A stretch of DNA of 64,000 bases from Stenotrophomonas maltophilia (GCA_002364755.1 DEZI01000025.1:86144-150143); one strand, 5' to 3'; counted from the stretch's first letter, positions 37,860 through 47,620 are shown. Notes: generated from the sequence alone by a model not told the origin. Translations and numbers: made by a program.

Positions 37860-38312
37860 TCACTTGGTGACGGCAAGAGTTCCGAAGTTGAAGCCGCTCA
37901 CGTCGGCGATCTTCCCCCGCCAGAAGACGCCCTTTCCCCCCGTAGGAATCGGCTGCGCCCCTCCAGGAACAAAGAACTTTGCGTTTTCGAGGTGGATGAA
38001 GATCGTCAGCCTGCCCTCTACTTGGGCCTGGCCCTCGGGGTACGCGTCCAAATAGGTACTGAAGGCGCCCTTCAAGTCTTCCCGCACGCCCTCATTCCCA
38101 ACAGTGGATACCACGTCATCCAGCATATGCTGAACGAACCGCCGCCCGCTCACCACGCTTCCCGTCACCATCATGCCGCCGGTGAGGAGAGTCACGGGGA
38201 AGCCGGTGCCGACATTGGCGGCCATAACAAGGTGCTGAAGCATCTGATCACATTGCAAATCCAAATTGAGCACCGCCGCGTCGGCGGCTTCGCCCTGGGT
38301 ATCACCGTTCAT
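37860..38312 (-). CDS. GvpU-like protein at the end of the late operon
   Basis: A 150-residue protein. Residues 25-75 (MLQHLVMAANVGTGFPVTLL, then TGGMMVTGSVVSGRRFVQHM) resemble gas vesicle accessory protein GvpU, whose core is N-x-tG-x-x-x-P-ITL..GG-x-x-VSG-x-x-x-SG. The C-terminal half (ENAKFFVPGGAQPIPTGGKG, then FWRGKIADVSGF) looks like a small beta domain. No gas vesicle gene is nearby; similar genes occur as accessory cargo in prophages. It is the last gene before the terminator, an accessory (moron) position. The start ATG at 38312 has a perfect AAGGAGG. Confidence 0.55.
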   Translation of the reverse strand: MNGDTQGEAADAAVLNLDLQCDQMLQHLVMAANVGTGFPVTLLTGGMMVTGSVVSGRRFVQHMLDDVVSTVGNEGVREDLKGAFSTYLDAYPEGQAQVEGRLTIFIHLENAKFFVPGGAQPIPTGGKGVFWRGKIADVSGFNFGTLAVTK

Positions 38313-38378
38313 ACGTACCTCCTTGTCTGCGCAAACCGCGCCCACTGAGTCTATCCCCGGACGGCTAAGGCCGTGCGG

Positions 38379-39173
38379 CTACAGCAACGAGGCCTGGCGG
38401 TCGTCCCAGCTCTTGATGATCAGCTCCCCGAATGCCTTGTCCCGGCCGCTTCCCCCGCCGATCGTGTAGTTCAGCTGCAGGGGCACCAGGTCGAAGCCGG
38501 CGAATGCCTCCCGGATCTGGGGGTGGTCATTGATCGAGACGATCACCTTGCCGCTGCAGGAGCGCATCAGCTCGGCCATGGCCAGGTATTGGTCGAACGG
38601 GAAGTCCACACCGTAGCCCTCCGTCTCCCAGTACGGCGGGTCCAGGTAGAACAGGGTCTCGGGGCGGTCATAACGACGGATGCACTCCTGCCACGGCAGG
38701 CGCTCGATGACGACGTTGGCCAGGCGCAGGTGAACCGCACTCAGCTCCTCCTCGATCCGCAGCAGGTTCAGGCGCGGCCCATGCCCTCCAGCCACCAGCC
38801 CGAAGCTCTGCCCCTCCACCTTGCCGCCGAAGGACAGCTTCTGCAGGTAGTAGAAGCGCGCCGCCCGCTGAATGTCCGTCAGGGTCTCGGGGCGCTCCAT
38901 GGCCGCCCACTCGAACATCTGGCGGCTCACGAGCGACCAGCGGAACATCCGGACGAACTCCTCAAGGTGGTGGCGGACACAGCGGTACAGGGTGACCAGG
39001 TCGCTGTTGATGTCGTTGAGGACCTCCAGCTTGGCAGGCACCGGGCGCATCAGCAGGGCCGCTGCCCCGCCAGCAAAGGCTTCAACGTAGGTGTCGTGGG
39101 TCGGGAAATGGGGATACAGGTGCTTGATCAGGCGGCGCTTACCGCCAGGCCAGGGGAAAATCGGTAGGGGCAT
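38379..39173 (-). CDS. dam: Dam-type DNA adenine methyltransferase
   Basis: A 264-residue class D12 N6-adenine methyltransferase. N-terminal PWPGGKRRLI (the D12 opening block), AdoMet motif I AFAGGAAALL (residues 32-41) and catalytic motif IV DPPY (178-181) are all present. The sequence specificity, probably GATC, is inferred from the family only. In phages such enzymes protect DNA from restriction or alter host regulation. The gene follows the tail genes, with 139 non-coding bases between; no restriction enzyme accompanies it, so it is a solitary methylase. Confidence 0.88.
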   Translation of the reverse strand: MPLPIFPWPGGKRRLIKHLYPHFPTHDTYVEAFAGGAAALLMRPVPAKLEVLNDINSDLVTLYRCVRHHLEEFVRMFRWSLVSRQMFEWAAMERPETLTDIQRAARFYYLQKLSFGGKVEGQSFGLVAGGHGPRLNLLRIEEELSAVHLRLANVVIERLPWQECIRRYDRPETLFYLDPPYWETEGYGVDFPFDQYLAMAELMRSCSGKVIVSINDHPQIREAFAGFDLVPLQLNYTIGGGSGRDKAFGELIIKSWDDRQASLL

Positions 39174-39312
39174 GTCTCACTCAGTGCGATAGGGGTTGGC
39201 CACAATGGTCCTGTCCTCGCGAGGGCACAGGGTCTAGGCCGAATTGCATGCGGCACAACGCATGCGGGGAGGCGGCGGGGGCTACCTGGCAGTAGCTCCC
39301 GTCGCCCTGTCT

Positions 39313-40110
39313 TCAGACCGGTGGAACCTCTTCAATAGTCCACAGGCCGCTCTTATAGAAAGCGCCGCCCGCGTGGGCGAATGCGCCGCTGTTGGCGAGG
39401 CCATAGATGGCGGTGCGGTGGATCTCGGCCGGATCGATGGCGGTGTCCCGGCCCCAGCGTGGGATAGCAGTGACTCGCCCCCCTGCGCTGGCGGCGAACG
39501 CGAGACGCTCCCAATCGAGGTTGTTCTCCAGGCCTTGCTGGCGCACAACCGCGAGCGCTTGGGCGGTGAGCGTGCAGCGCAGGCGGCGGTAGGTGCGCCT
39601 GGCAACCACGTTCACGCTGCCGCCCAACGTCCGCTCCAGGATGCTCGGGTCGACCCGATCAGTTTCCCAGCCCGGCTCGATGGCCACGTCTGCGGCTTGG
39701 TGTGCCACCAGCTCGCCGATGTCGAACGCACCCACAGCCAGCTCCAGCTGGATGCCGACCAGCGGGCTGTTGCTGGCGGGTAGAACGAACCACGCGGCGC
39801 GACTACCGTCTACCGCAGCCACCACCTTTTGTGACGCCGAGTTGCCACCCAAGGCGTAGGCGTAGCCCGCATCTCCGGATCGACGGCCGGTCAGTTTTAC
39901 CGCCGTCCCTGCAGGGCACGTCAGGCCGAGTGCAGCGACGACTCGGATCGGCTGGGCAGCCGACCAGTCGAGCCGCAGCCGCGCGACGCCGGCACCGCCG
40001 GATACCCGCACGATGCTGGAGGGGCGGCCATCCACCAGGGCGGGAAGATTGACGGCAGTCGCACCGTTGACCGTGGGGGTAGCAGTCCAAGAAGAAAAGC
40101 CAATAAGCAT
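39313..40110 (-). CDS. Phage tail tip/hub-associated protein
   Basis: A 265-residue protein I place in the tail tip from its position, four bases after the hub-like gene. It is mostly beta strands, with two similar halves: LDWSAAQPIRVVAALGLTCP near residue 50 and LDWERLAFAASAGGRVTAIP near 205. The stretch RVDPSILERTLGGSVNVVAR resembles distal tail or carbohydrate-binding proteins. I do not recognise a named family. It is likely a structural protein that meets the host surface. Confidence 0.6.
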   Translation of the reverse strand: MLIGFSSWTATPTVNGATAVNLPALVDGRPSSIVRVSGGAGVARLRLDWSAAQPIRVVAALGLTCPAGTAVKLTGRRSGDAGYAYALGGNSASQKVVAAVDGSRAAWFVLPASNSPLVGIQLELAVGAFDIGELVAHQAADVAIEPGWETDRVDPSILERTLGGSVNVVARRTYRRLRCTLTAQALAVVRQQGLENNLDWERLAFAASAGGRVTAIPRWGRDTAIDPAEIHRTAIYGLANSGAFAHAGGAFYKSGLWTIEEVPPV

Positions 40111-40114
40111 CTGA

Positions 40115-42082
40115 TCAAGCTCCCCAGAATTTCAGTGTGTGCTCGCCCGTCACAGGGTTACTGATCGCTCCCGTCACGATTACCTTGGCCCCCGCGCTGA
40201 GGCCATATCGCGGGTAACGAAGACGGCCAACCATGCCCGGCCGGAACTGCAGATCAGGACGGGCCGTCAGCCGGCCGGCGTAGAACCGGCGAGGCACTTC
40301 GAACAGCCGCACGATCCGGTCAATCTCCGCCTGGGCGTCTTCCTTCCGGTCGAACCGTGACGGCACCGCTGCTGCGCCGTCTGCGTGGCTGTAGCAGCTC
40401 GCCAGTTCGGCCGAAGAATAGACCTGGCCACGATGGGTCGATGTCAGCTCTTTGCGCGCTACAGGCGGGAGTTGCGCCAGGTCGGTAATCAAGTCGCCCT
40501 CCCCGAGCTGCTGCGCGTTGGGGCAATAGGCCATGCGCCGGGAGAGGTTTGGCGCAAGGTCCATCGTGACGGCCAGCGGCGCGGCCAGTTCGGGCCAGTC
40601 CAGATCGAAGGCAAGCGAGGCCTCAGCCACCGAGTCGGGATCGATGAGCCTGGCCAGCCGCAGCACCCCTTCAGCGTCCTGCCACCAGTCAGCTGCATAG
40701 CTGGCCAGCACCTCGGAGAGTGCCTCTCGCGGCGTGGCCTGATCGCCGTAGAAGCCAATGCCCTTGTAGCCCGTCGCGTCATCAATCATCTGCGCATCGG
40801 CTGCAGACCAGGCCGACTTGCCGACGCGGGAGAAAATATCTGCCAGCACCGGCTTCAGGGTGGCCGATAGCGGGCTGGCCATGGTGCAGGCGTCAGCGGT
40901 CACCGGCCCCAGCGGGGGCGAAGCAAAGACCAGATGCTGGCCACCGTCCGCCAGGGAAAACCCTGACCCAGCCTCAATCAGAGCGCCGCGATCACGCACC
41001 GCGATCACACTGGCCAAGCGCGTATCGGCCAGGCACTGCAGGCTGCCATCGCTGTTGACCGAAACGCCAGGAGCGCTTCGGACGATACCGATCACCGCTG
41101 GCTGGTTCTGCCAGGCAATCCCTTGCCCCTGCGAGGGAATGAACACTGCACGCGAGAGCGGCTCATCCAGATCGCTATGGGCATCCTTGAGGATCAGCCT
41201 TTTTACGGAGTCATCCTCGACCTCGATGCGGTCCAGGACATAGGTGGCCACCGGGGATGCAGTCGAGAGAGCAGCGCCCTGGGCAACCCTGCTGACGGTC
41301 ACGAGCTGCTCGCCAACGTCGCCGAGTGCGGCCGCATCGAGGAAACCATCACCATCCTGCACGCGCAGCTGTGCGGTCCCCTGGCGGGAGGTCGTCTCCC
41401 ACATCCAGAACGAGACGGATGCCACGGAGCTAAGCCCGTCAGATGCGATAACGCCTCGATATGGCACATTCGGCGAGGCGTCAGTGGCGGCGGTCATGTA
41501 GTCCTCCGTTGCCAGGCGAATCGGTGCGTTCGCCGGAACTGCCGGTGTCCATCCTGCATCTACGGCAGGGCTGAGGCCTTGCCACTGGCCGGCGTTGACG
41601 ACACATCGAAGGCCTCGCGCCTTGGTCGTGGCCATGGAGGCACCAAAGAAGAACGGACCTGCCACACCGAATTCGACGTCGGCCACCTGGAGCGCGCCCC
41701 GGTAGAACTGCACGCGGTTTGGCGACCCCGTCACAATGCGCACGCCAACGGCCTCACCCTTCTCCGGGACGGGAAGACCACTGGCCACCACCGTGCCGCT
41801 GCGCACTACTTGGCCCGCGTGTAGCCGCCAGCCGATCGCACTGCCCGAACCCAGCTCTGCTGAAAGGGGCGCGAACCCATTGCAGATGCCGATGGTGGCG
41901 CGCTGCGGATCATCGCCCCAGAACAGAAACTCTGCGCCATGGACTCCGTCAGACAGCTGGAAACTACTGCGCGCCACGCGGCTGAGGGTGGTCGCGGCTC
42001 CAGTTGTCAGCGTGAGGCCTCCGTCCTCGACAAGCAGATCTGCCCCGATGGGCGACTCGCCCCAGCGTGCGTGGTTGCGCAT
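40115..42082 (-). CDS. Phage tail hub-like protein with SPRY-like N-terminus
   Basis: A 655-residue protein. The first about 170 residues resemble a SPRY/lectin-like beta sandwich (QLSDGVHGAEFLFWGDDPQR, then ATIGICNGFAPLSAELGSGS and VQFYRGALQVADVEFG). The C-terminal 450 residues have the look of a tail hub or baseplate protein and end in GMVGRLRYPRYGLSAGAKV followed by VTGEHTLKFWGA, typical of the closing beta domain of tail hub proteins. The middle region contains a hub-like segment (ASYAADWWQDAEGVLRLARL). Role: joins the tail tube to the tip. The ATG at 42082 is four bases after the upstream stop. Confidence 0.65.
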   Translation of the reverse strand: MRNHARWGESPIGADLLVEDGGLTLTTGAATTLSRVARSSFQLSDGVHGAEFLFWGDDPQRATIGICNGFAPLSAELGSGSAIGWRLHAGQVVRSGTVVASGLPVPEKGEAVGVRIVTGSPNRVQFYRGALQVADVEFGVAGPFFFGASMATTKARGLRCVVNAGQWQGLSPAVDAGWTPAVPANAPIRLATEDYMTAATDASPNVPYRGVIASDGLSSVASVSFWMWETTSRQGTAQLRVQDGDGFLDAAALGDVGEQLVTVSRVAQGAALSTASPVATYVLDRIEVEDDSVKRLILKDAHSDLDEPLSRAVFIPSQGQGIAWQNQPAVIGIVRSAPGVSVNSDGSLQCLADTRLASVIAVRDRGALIEAGSGFSLADGGQHLVFASPPLGPVTADACTMASPLSATLKPVLADIFSRVGKSAWSAADAQMIDDATGYKGIGFYGDQATPREALSEVLASYAADWWQDAEGVLRLARLIDPDSVAEASLAFDLDWPELAAPLAVTMDLAPNLSRRMAYCPNAQQLGEGDLITDLAQLPPVARKELTSTHRGQVYSSAELASCYSHADGAAAVPSRFDRKEDAQAEIDRIVRLFEVPRRFYAGRLTARPDLQFRPGMVGRLRYPRYGLSAGAKVIVTGAISNPVTGEHTLKFWGA

Positions 42083-42086
42083 AGCC

Positions 42087-42311
42087 TCAGCCCTGGCCGT
42101 CGCTGGAATCGATCGCGGCCGGGGCCTCTGTAATCAGTTCCGCGCTGAACTGATACAAGCCGCCGACGACCATGGTTGCGCCATCCGCTGTCGCCACCGT
42201 CAAGCTCAGCTGATTCGGAAGCCCATTGCCCAGGGGGTTGAACAGCAGGGTGACAACGCCCGGCATCATTGCAGTCTCGGTTCGCTGGTACAGACGTGCA
42301 TCAAACTTCAT
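42087..42311 (-). CDS. Small phage protein, 74 aa
   Basis: A 74-residue, mostly beta-strand protein between the tail-tip protein and the hub-like protein. The start is the ATG at 42311, which has a strong AGGAG seven bases upstream. A TTG at 42365 overlapping the previous stop is a possible but weaker start. I do not recognise the family. Its position suggests a tail assembly or tip accessory. Confidence 0.65.
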   Translation of the reverse strand: MKFDARLYQRTETAMMPGVVTLLFNPLGNGLPNQLSLTVATADGATMVVGGLYQFSAELITEAPAAIDSSDGQG

Positions 42312-42361
42312 GGTGTTCTCCTGGAGTGCGACAGCAAAAGCGCTGGCCGTCGCGGCAGCGG

Positions 42362-45300
42362 TCAAATTTCGGTCGAGACGATCGAAAGGCTCTGAGTGAT
42401 CGTTTGCTGGTTAAATGACCCGGACGAATGGGACACATCCTGGGCGGTGAACCCGACAATCTCTGCGCGATAGCTGCGCTGCGCTGAGCCGTCCCCGTTG
42501 TCGTTGATCGTGATGGACCCGGACCAATAGGACGTCGAATCATCAGGCCCGTCCCATTCGTTGAAGATCGTCACTGAGCCGCCGGCAGTGAACTGCTGCC
42601 AGAACTGCTCAGCCTGGCCATTGATCGTGCGGTAGACATTCACAGTGCAGGTGTTGGCACCGCCACCGGCGACGAAACCCGTGTTGCCCATGGCCGTGTA
42701 ACGTCTGTTGTGATTGCGCGAGAAGCTGATCACGACACTCTTGTTCCGACCATTGGTGCTGAATAGACCAGTAGTCACGGAAGAGCCGACAGTGGTCGTT
42801 GTAGTTGTCTGGACTGCATTGCGAAGAACGCCTGCAGCCAGCGCTCCGCCCCAGTACGCATTGCCGTTCACGTCCATCCATACGGTGGCATTGGCCTTGC
42901 TCGCTGCAGCGGCACCGACGTTGGGGCCGAAGTAGTCCATCAGGCCTTCGCCGGGATTGCCGAACCCGTTGCCGATGATCCGCTGGCTGTTGCCCTTCCA
43001 TGTACGGATGTAGCCGTCGCGCATTTCGATACCGTCCGGCTTGTTCGGACTTAGGATCTGCAGCACGTCGGCCAGGATCTTCATGTCGACGACCTTGCCG
43101 TCGTTCTTCGTGACCATGCCGCCGGTCAAGCCGTCGGCCGTGACGTAGAGGCTGTAGCCAGCCAGAGTCTCGCCTCCGCCCGCCGAATATGGGGACGGGC
43201 CAGTCTGCCCCTCTCGCATCTCTTCCAGCATCGGCTGGAAAATCCAGAAGTAGTTGCCTTCGTTGTTACTCAGGCCCAGGCCCCTCAGATAGAACCCGAC
43301 CCTCGCATAGACTGCGCTGGCCGGCGCAACCATTGATGCGCTCAAGCGCTTCATCCTGTCCAGCGTGATGGGCGGGCGGACGTTCGTGGCATCCGCTGGA
43401 CCGGAGTACTGCTCACCGACAGTGTTGCCGTTGGCGTCCCTGAAGGAGATCAGGAGAGCCAAGCCCACCCGGTGGCAGTTGATATAGGCGGAGAAGCAGT
43501 AACGCTTCCCTGCCACAACGGGCACGGGCTGTTCATCACCGGCCCAGAACTGGGTGTTCAAGGCAAGATTCGAGGGTGCAAACCCACCAAAATGGGCCAA
43601 GCCAGGCGGAGCCCATTCCGGACCGGCCACCAGCCCCAGTTCGTTCCAGGTGCCGTTGCCCGAGTTCCACCAACCCCAGCCACGCCTACCGTCCTTGAAC
43701 AGGGTGTTAGAGAGCAGGTTGCCACCACCAGACAAGGTGTCTTTCACCATGGCCGTCAGGGTTTGGACCACGCTGCTATCGGCCTTGTTTGCGATTCCGG
43801 CCCCAACTTGTTGCACCTGTTGGCCAAGCGCGGTCACTTGGCCAGCCTGCTGTTCGACGGTCGCAGTGATCGCGCTTAGGCCTTGCGAGGTGGCATCCAT
43901 CGCCTGCTGCATGGCCCTTTGATCAGTCATGCCGATCGGCACGCCGTTCAGGACTTGCAGGTTGTATTCACACCACTGGTCCGCTCTGCCCGACGTAGGC
44001 GCTGGACACAGGATTTCCATGCCGCTACCCGCGCGCAGCTTGCGCCTGCCGACAAGGATGTACATGCGGCTGCCCTGGAGCGCGGACACGGCCCGTGAAG
44101 TGCCGCCAGCATCAACGAGCGCTGCTTGCGCAGCAGATGCCCCGGCGCTGCCGCCCAGCATGTTGCCGACGTTATCGCTGGTGTAGACGATGAAGTACTG
44201 GTTCTCAGGAATGCCAGCGATGAAGTCTGCGAGGGCCTGACCGGCGACGCTCGGACTGTTGTAGGTATCGAAGCCGTTTCGTGGTCCGAGGGTGCTGTCA
44301 CTATTGATCAAGCACACGCTGAAGCCACGGCCGGCCCCGGCTACTGCGCCGCCGCTAGCGTTTCGGATTGCCGTAGTACGGGGGCCACCGGACGGTGCGG
44401 AGCTGATCTGGGCGTTGGCGGTGATGCTATAGCTGACCACGTCGCCCAGGGAGGACAACTTCGCGTTCACCGTCGTTGCGGCCTGGCTCAGCGCGGAAGT
44501 GGTCCCTTCCAGGGAGGAGACCTTGCCAGTGAGCGTGTTGGTCGCGTTGACGTTCGCCGCCAGGCTGGCTGCCGTTTCCGCTGCGCTTGGGGCGTAGCCC
44601 GTCGCAACAGAACCGACCTGCACCTGCACGTTGTCCCATTCAACCCACTGGCCGGCGGCATTGGCACCGTAGACACGAATATAGACAACGCATGAGGTAG
44701 CCAAGGCTGGTGCGACAGACGTCCAGGAGATGCGGCTCCAGTCCTCCGAGGTGCGGTACTGGGCAGCGGACGGGGTTCCGCTGTAGCTGATGGTGGAGTT
44801 GGCGGCATTGCGCCACGCAAACTGCAGGAGCACCCGGAAACCGGCCGTGCCGCGCACGTAAGCAGAGACGGTGTGAGCCTTTCCGGCCTCCACCTTAATC
44901 AGCCTGACGCCACTGTTGCTGATGCCTTCCAGGTATCCAGATGTCGGGACGTTGTCCAATTCCCAGCGCCATGCGCGAGCAGACCCCGGTAGCGTCGAGT
45001 CTGCCCACTGGCGGCGAGTAACGCCGGACCCCAAGCCACCACTGTTGTTGCTCCACCCCGGCACAGCTGCCGGGGTATTTGTCTCGGCTTCAAAGCTGCT
45101 GTTTCCCAGCAGGTTGTCGCCGCCGACATTGGCCAGCCCCGTCTCTAGGCCGTCAGCGCGGATGTTCACGGCCGTGATCGCGTCGCCCTGCGCGGTGAGT
45201 GCCGCTCCCTGCTGCGTAACCTTTGTGTCCAACGTGCTGAGCGCCCCGGCGTTGGCACTCGCCTGGGTCTGCGCCGCATTGGCGGTCTGCTGGGCTGCAG

Positions 45301-47620
45301 CTGCAGCTGCAGCAGCATCCGTGGCCACCTTGTCGCTAACGGCCGCCCACGCTGTCCCGTTCCATCGCTTAGGGGTGTTGGCATTTCCCGTGGAATCGAT
45401 CCACAGGTTCTGTGGCAGGCGGTCGGCCACCGAGGGCGATGCCGAGCCATAGATGACCTTTCCCTTTGCCCCTGCAGCATCCGCTGCAGCCTGCGCTGCC
45501 TGCTGTGCAGCGGTGACATTCCCGTTGGTCTGAGACAGGCCGGATTGGACTTGGCCAATCAAGGTGGCCTGGGCAGTTTGAGCGCCCTCGATGCTGCTGG
45601 TTCGCGTCGTCAACGCCTGAAGGCCAGATGCCGTCAGCTCGTTTGCCACCAGGTCGGTGACGTCGTAGATCTCGATTCGGTCGAAAGCAACCGTAGCGCC
45701 AACCGTGGTCACATAGGCGGTGAAGCGCGCCTCGATGCGGGTGGACCCGACCTCAGACCAGTCAACGGTGTAGCGCTGCCATGCCGTATTTGTCACCGCC
45801 ACAGTCACGTCCGATACGCCTTCCACCAGCGCAGCGTCGCGCACATGCTGGCGCATCAGTACATTGCCGCCCGTGCCCACAGCCCGAGCCTTGAAGATGG
45901 CCCTGAACCTGCGAGGTGCCTTCACAGGCTGCCAGGCAGCCTCATTGGCTGCGATCCAGGGAGAGGATGCGGCCGATCCCCGACCAATCACTACGCCCGG
46001 CCCACCGTCACCGCTGGCCGCGCCCCACTCGATGCTGTTGCCGGCAGGCCCAACGGCCCGGGCCCACCACTCCATACCGGTGGCGAAGTTGCTGTTGGGG
46101 ACGATGTTGTCCCCCGTCATACGCAGGCCGCTCAGCTTGCTGTTGACCGCCGTGGTCGCCTGGGCATTGGCTTGATCCGCCGCCGCCATCGTGTCCTGCA
46201 GGCTCGTTACCGACGCGCTGGTAGCAAGGCCGCCGCTGCCGGCAGGCATGCGCGCTTCCATCGTGTCCAGGCGCTTTACCTGGGAACTATCGGCAGCCAC
46301 TCGCGCAGAGCGCTCCTCGGCCATGAAGCCGGTTGTCACCTTGCTGAGGTCGGTACCGGTGTAATTGCCGCGCATCTGCACGGCCAAGTCATTGCGCTGG
46401 CTGGCCTCAGCGGCAAGCGCAGTGGTCTGCGCCTGGGCCTGCTGCTGCACTAGTGCAACGCTGGCTCCCGGAGCCGGCCGGCCGATGGCGATGTAGTCAT
46501 ATTCGACATAATTAATGGCGGACTGTGCCCTGGTGAGGGCCACACGCACCTGGCGGATGGGTGACGGACCGCCCCAGGCGATGTCGCTGATATCAACGGT
46601 AGCGACGCCGGCAGCGTCAAACGCCGGTTCGGCAATGACTTTCGACTTTGCGTCATCCCAGATCTGGTCAGCATCTGTCGTCCATCGCACCAGGCCAAGC
46701 CACAGCGGGCTACCCACCCTCCGCATGCGCAGTTTGATGAATCGATAGGCGTTGCCGTCCACCGCTAAATCGACGGGCGATTGAGCGTAGGAGGAGCTGT
46801 TGTTGAACGGCCGCAGCCACCCGTCGTTGATCGCAGGAGCGCCCCCGTTGCTTCCCCAGCCCTCTACGCCCGTTGTGAAGTGCCAGATCGACTTACTGTC
46901 AAACTGCGTTCCGCTGCCTGCCGCAACTTCAGACATGGCGCGAGCCAGTGACTCCACGTCGCTCTGCCGAGCATCAGATTCTGCCGTAACAGCGGCTTCG
47001 CGCTCCAATTTTTCGTTGAGTAGCGCTTGCGCACGCTTCGACGCCTCTTCGGAGACCTTATCCAGGACATCAATGATGGCTGCGCCCTGTTGCGCGCGCA
47101 GGGCGACGATTTCAGCCTGCGCAGCGGCGATGCCCGTGGCACGTTGCTCAGCCTCTCGGGCGTCCGCCAGCGCGAGGTCCAAGAGGCCACGGTCCAGCTC
47201 GCGCTGAATGTCCACAAGCTCTTGCGTGGTCGGCGGCACAACCGGGGCGACCGGTGCTGCCGTTGAATCCCCGGAGGAGATACCGTTGACCAGCACCGTG
47301 ATCTTCCACCAGCTGATCGCGCCGGACACGTCTGCATAGGTGTAGCGCGTGTCCGACGTGCGCGTCACAAATTCCCAGGCACCGGGCTTGCCGTTGACGT
47401 CGGGCGCGCGCCACACAACGTAGACGGCACCGGGCAGCGGGGACGCCTCCCAGGTGATGGTGACGCTGTCAGCGCCTGGCGTCGTCTCCACACCTTCGGC
47501 AGGCGGGATCACCACGCCCGGCTTTACAGACGGCACCCAGTTGGACGCCGGTCTCTGAACCGGCGTGATGTTGGGCAGGCTCTTACCGCCGATTTCAACG
47601 AGGAGAACGTGTCGGGTCAT
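42362..47620 (-). CDS. Large tail tip/fibre protein with ILEI-like domain
   Basis: A 1752-residue virion protein. Residues 40-125 look like a fibronectin III domain (VETTPGADSVTITWEASPLP). Ala/Gln-rich coiled-coil stretches then alternate with carbohydrate-binding-like beta sandwiches near 247-385, 503-655 (NIVPNSNFATGMEWW), 832-1015 (NLLGNSSFEAETNTP) and 1298-1480 (NLLSNTLFKDGRRGWGWW). An ILEI/FAM3-like domain lies near 1080-1205 (GAGRGFSVCLINSDSTLGPR to SRMYILVGRRKLR). A DUF1983-like tail-tip segment (GGMVTKNDGKVVDMKILADV) follows near 1500. The layout resembles lambda gpJ and other receptor-binding tip proteins. The start overlaps the tape-measure stop (ATGA). Confidence 0.75.
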   Translation of the reverse strand: MTRHVLLVEIGGKSLPNITPVQRPASNWVPSVKPGVVIPPAEGVETTPGADSVTITWEASPLPGAVYVVWRAPDVNGKPGAWEFVTRTSDTRYTYADVSGAISWWKITVLVNGISSGDSTAAPVAPVVPPTTQELVDIQRELDRGLLDLALADAREAEQRATGIAAAQAEIVALRAQQGAAIIDVLDKVSEEASKRAQALLNEKLEREAAVTAESDARQSDVESLARAMSEVAAGSGTQFDSKSIWHFTTGVEGWGSNGGAPAINDGWLRPFNNSSSYAQSPVDLAVDGNAYRFIKLRMRRVGSPLWLGLVRWTTDADQIWDDAKSKVIAEPAFDAAGVATVDISDIAWGGPSPIRQVRVALTRAQSAINYVEYDYIAIGRPAPGASVALVQQQAQAQTTALAAEASQRNDLAVQMRGNYTGTDLSKVTTGFMAEERSARVAADSSQVKRLDTMEARMPAGSGGLATSASVTSLQDTMAAADQANAQATTAVNSKLSGLRMTGDNIVPNSNFATGMEWWARAVGPAGNSIEWGAASGDGGPGVVIGRGSAASSPWIAANEAAWQPVKAPRRFRAIFKARAVGTGGNVLMRQHVRDAALVEGVSDVTVAVTNTAWQRYTVDWSEVGSTRIEARFTAYVTTVGATVAFDRIEIYDVTDLVANELTASGLQALTTRTSSIEGAQTAQATLIGQVQSGLSQTNGNVTAAQQAAQAAADAAGAKGKVIYGSASPSVADRLPQNLWIDSTGNANTPKRWNGTAWAAVSDKVATDAAAAAAAAQQTANAAQTQASANAGALSTLDTKVTQQGAALTAQGDAITAVNIRADGLETGLANVGGDNLLGNSSFEAETNTPAAVPGWSNNSGGLGSGVTRRQWADSTLPGSARAWRWELDNVPTSGYLEGISNSGVRLIKVEAGKAHTVSAYVRGTAGFRVLLQFAWRNAANSTISYSGTPSAAQYRTSEDWSRISWTSVAPALATSCVVYIRVYGANAAGQWVEWDNVQVQVGSVATGYAPSAAETAASLAANVNATNTLTGKVSSLEGTTSALSQAATTVNAKLSSLGDVVSYSITANAQISSAPSGGPRTTAIRNASGGAVAGAGRGFSVCLINSDSTLGPRNGFDTYNSPSVAGQALADFIAGIPENQYFIVYTSDNVGNMLGGSAGASAAQAALVDAGGTSRAVSALQGSRMYILVGRRKLRAGSGMEILCPAPTSGRADQWCEYNLQVLNGVPIGMTDQRAMQQAMDATSQGLSAITATVEQQAGQVTALGQQVQQVGAGIANKADSSVVQTLTAMVKDTLSGGGNLLSNTLFKDGRRGWGWWNSGNGTWNELGLVAGPEWAPPGLAHFGGFAPSNLALNTQFWAGDEQPVPVVAGKRYCFSAYINCHRVGLALLISFRDANGNTVGEQYSGPADATNVRPPITLDRMKRLSASMVAPASAVYARVGFYLRGLGLSNNEGNYFWIFQPMLEEMREGQTGPSPYSAGGGETLAGYSLYVTADGLTGGMVTKNDGKVVDMKILADVLQILSPNKPDGIEMRDGYIRTWKGNSQRIIGNGFGNPGEGLMDYFGPNVGAAAASKANATVWMDVNGNAYWGGALAAGVLRNAVQTTTTTTVGSSVTTGLFSTNGRNKSVVISFSRNHNRRYTAMGNTGFVAGGGANTCTVNVYRTINGQAEQFWQQFTAGGSVTIFNEWDGPDDSTSYWSGSITINDNGDGSAQRSYRAEIVGFTAQDVSHSSGSFNQQTITQSLSIVSTEI

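Noticed and set aside
37764..38348. Plus-strand frame opposite the GvpU-like gene
   Set aside because: It runs through the late-operon terminator and has shadow-like composition; the minus-strand gene has a perfect Shine-Dalgarno sequence.
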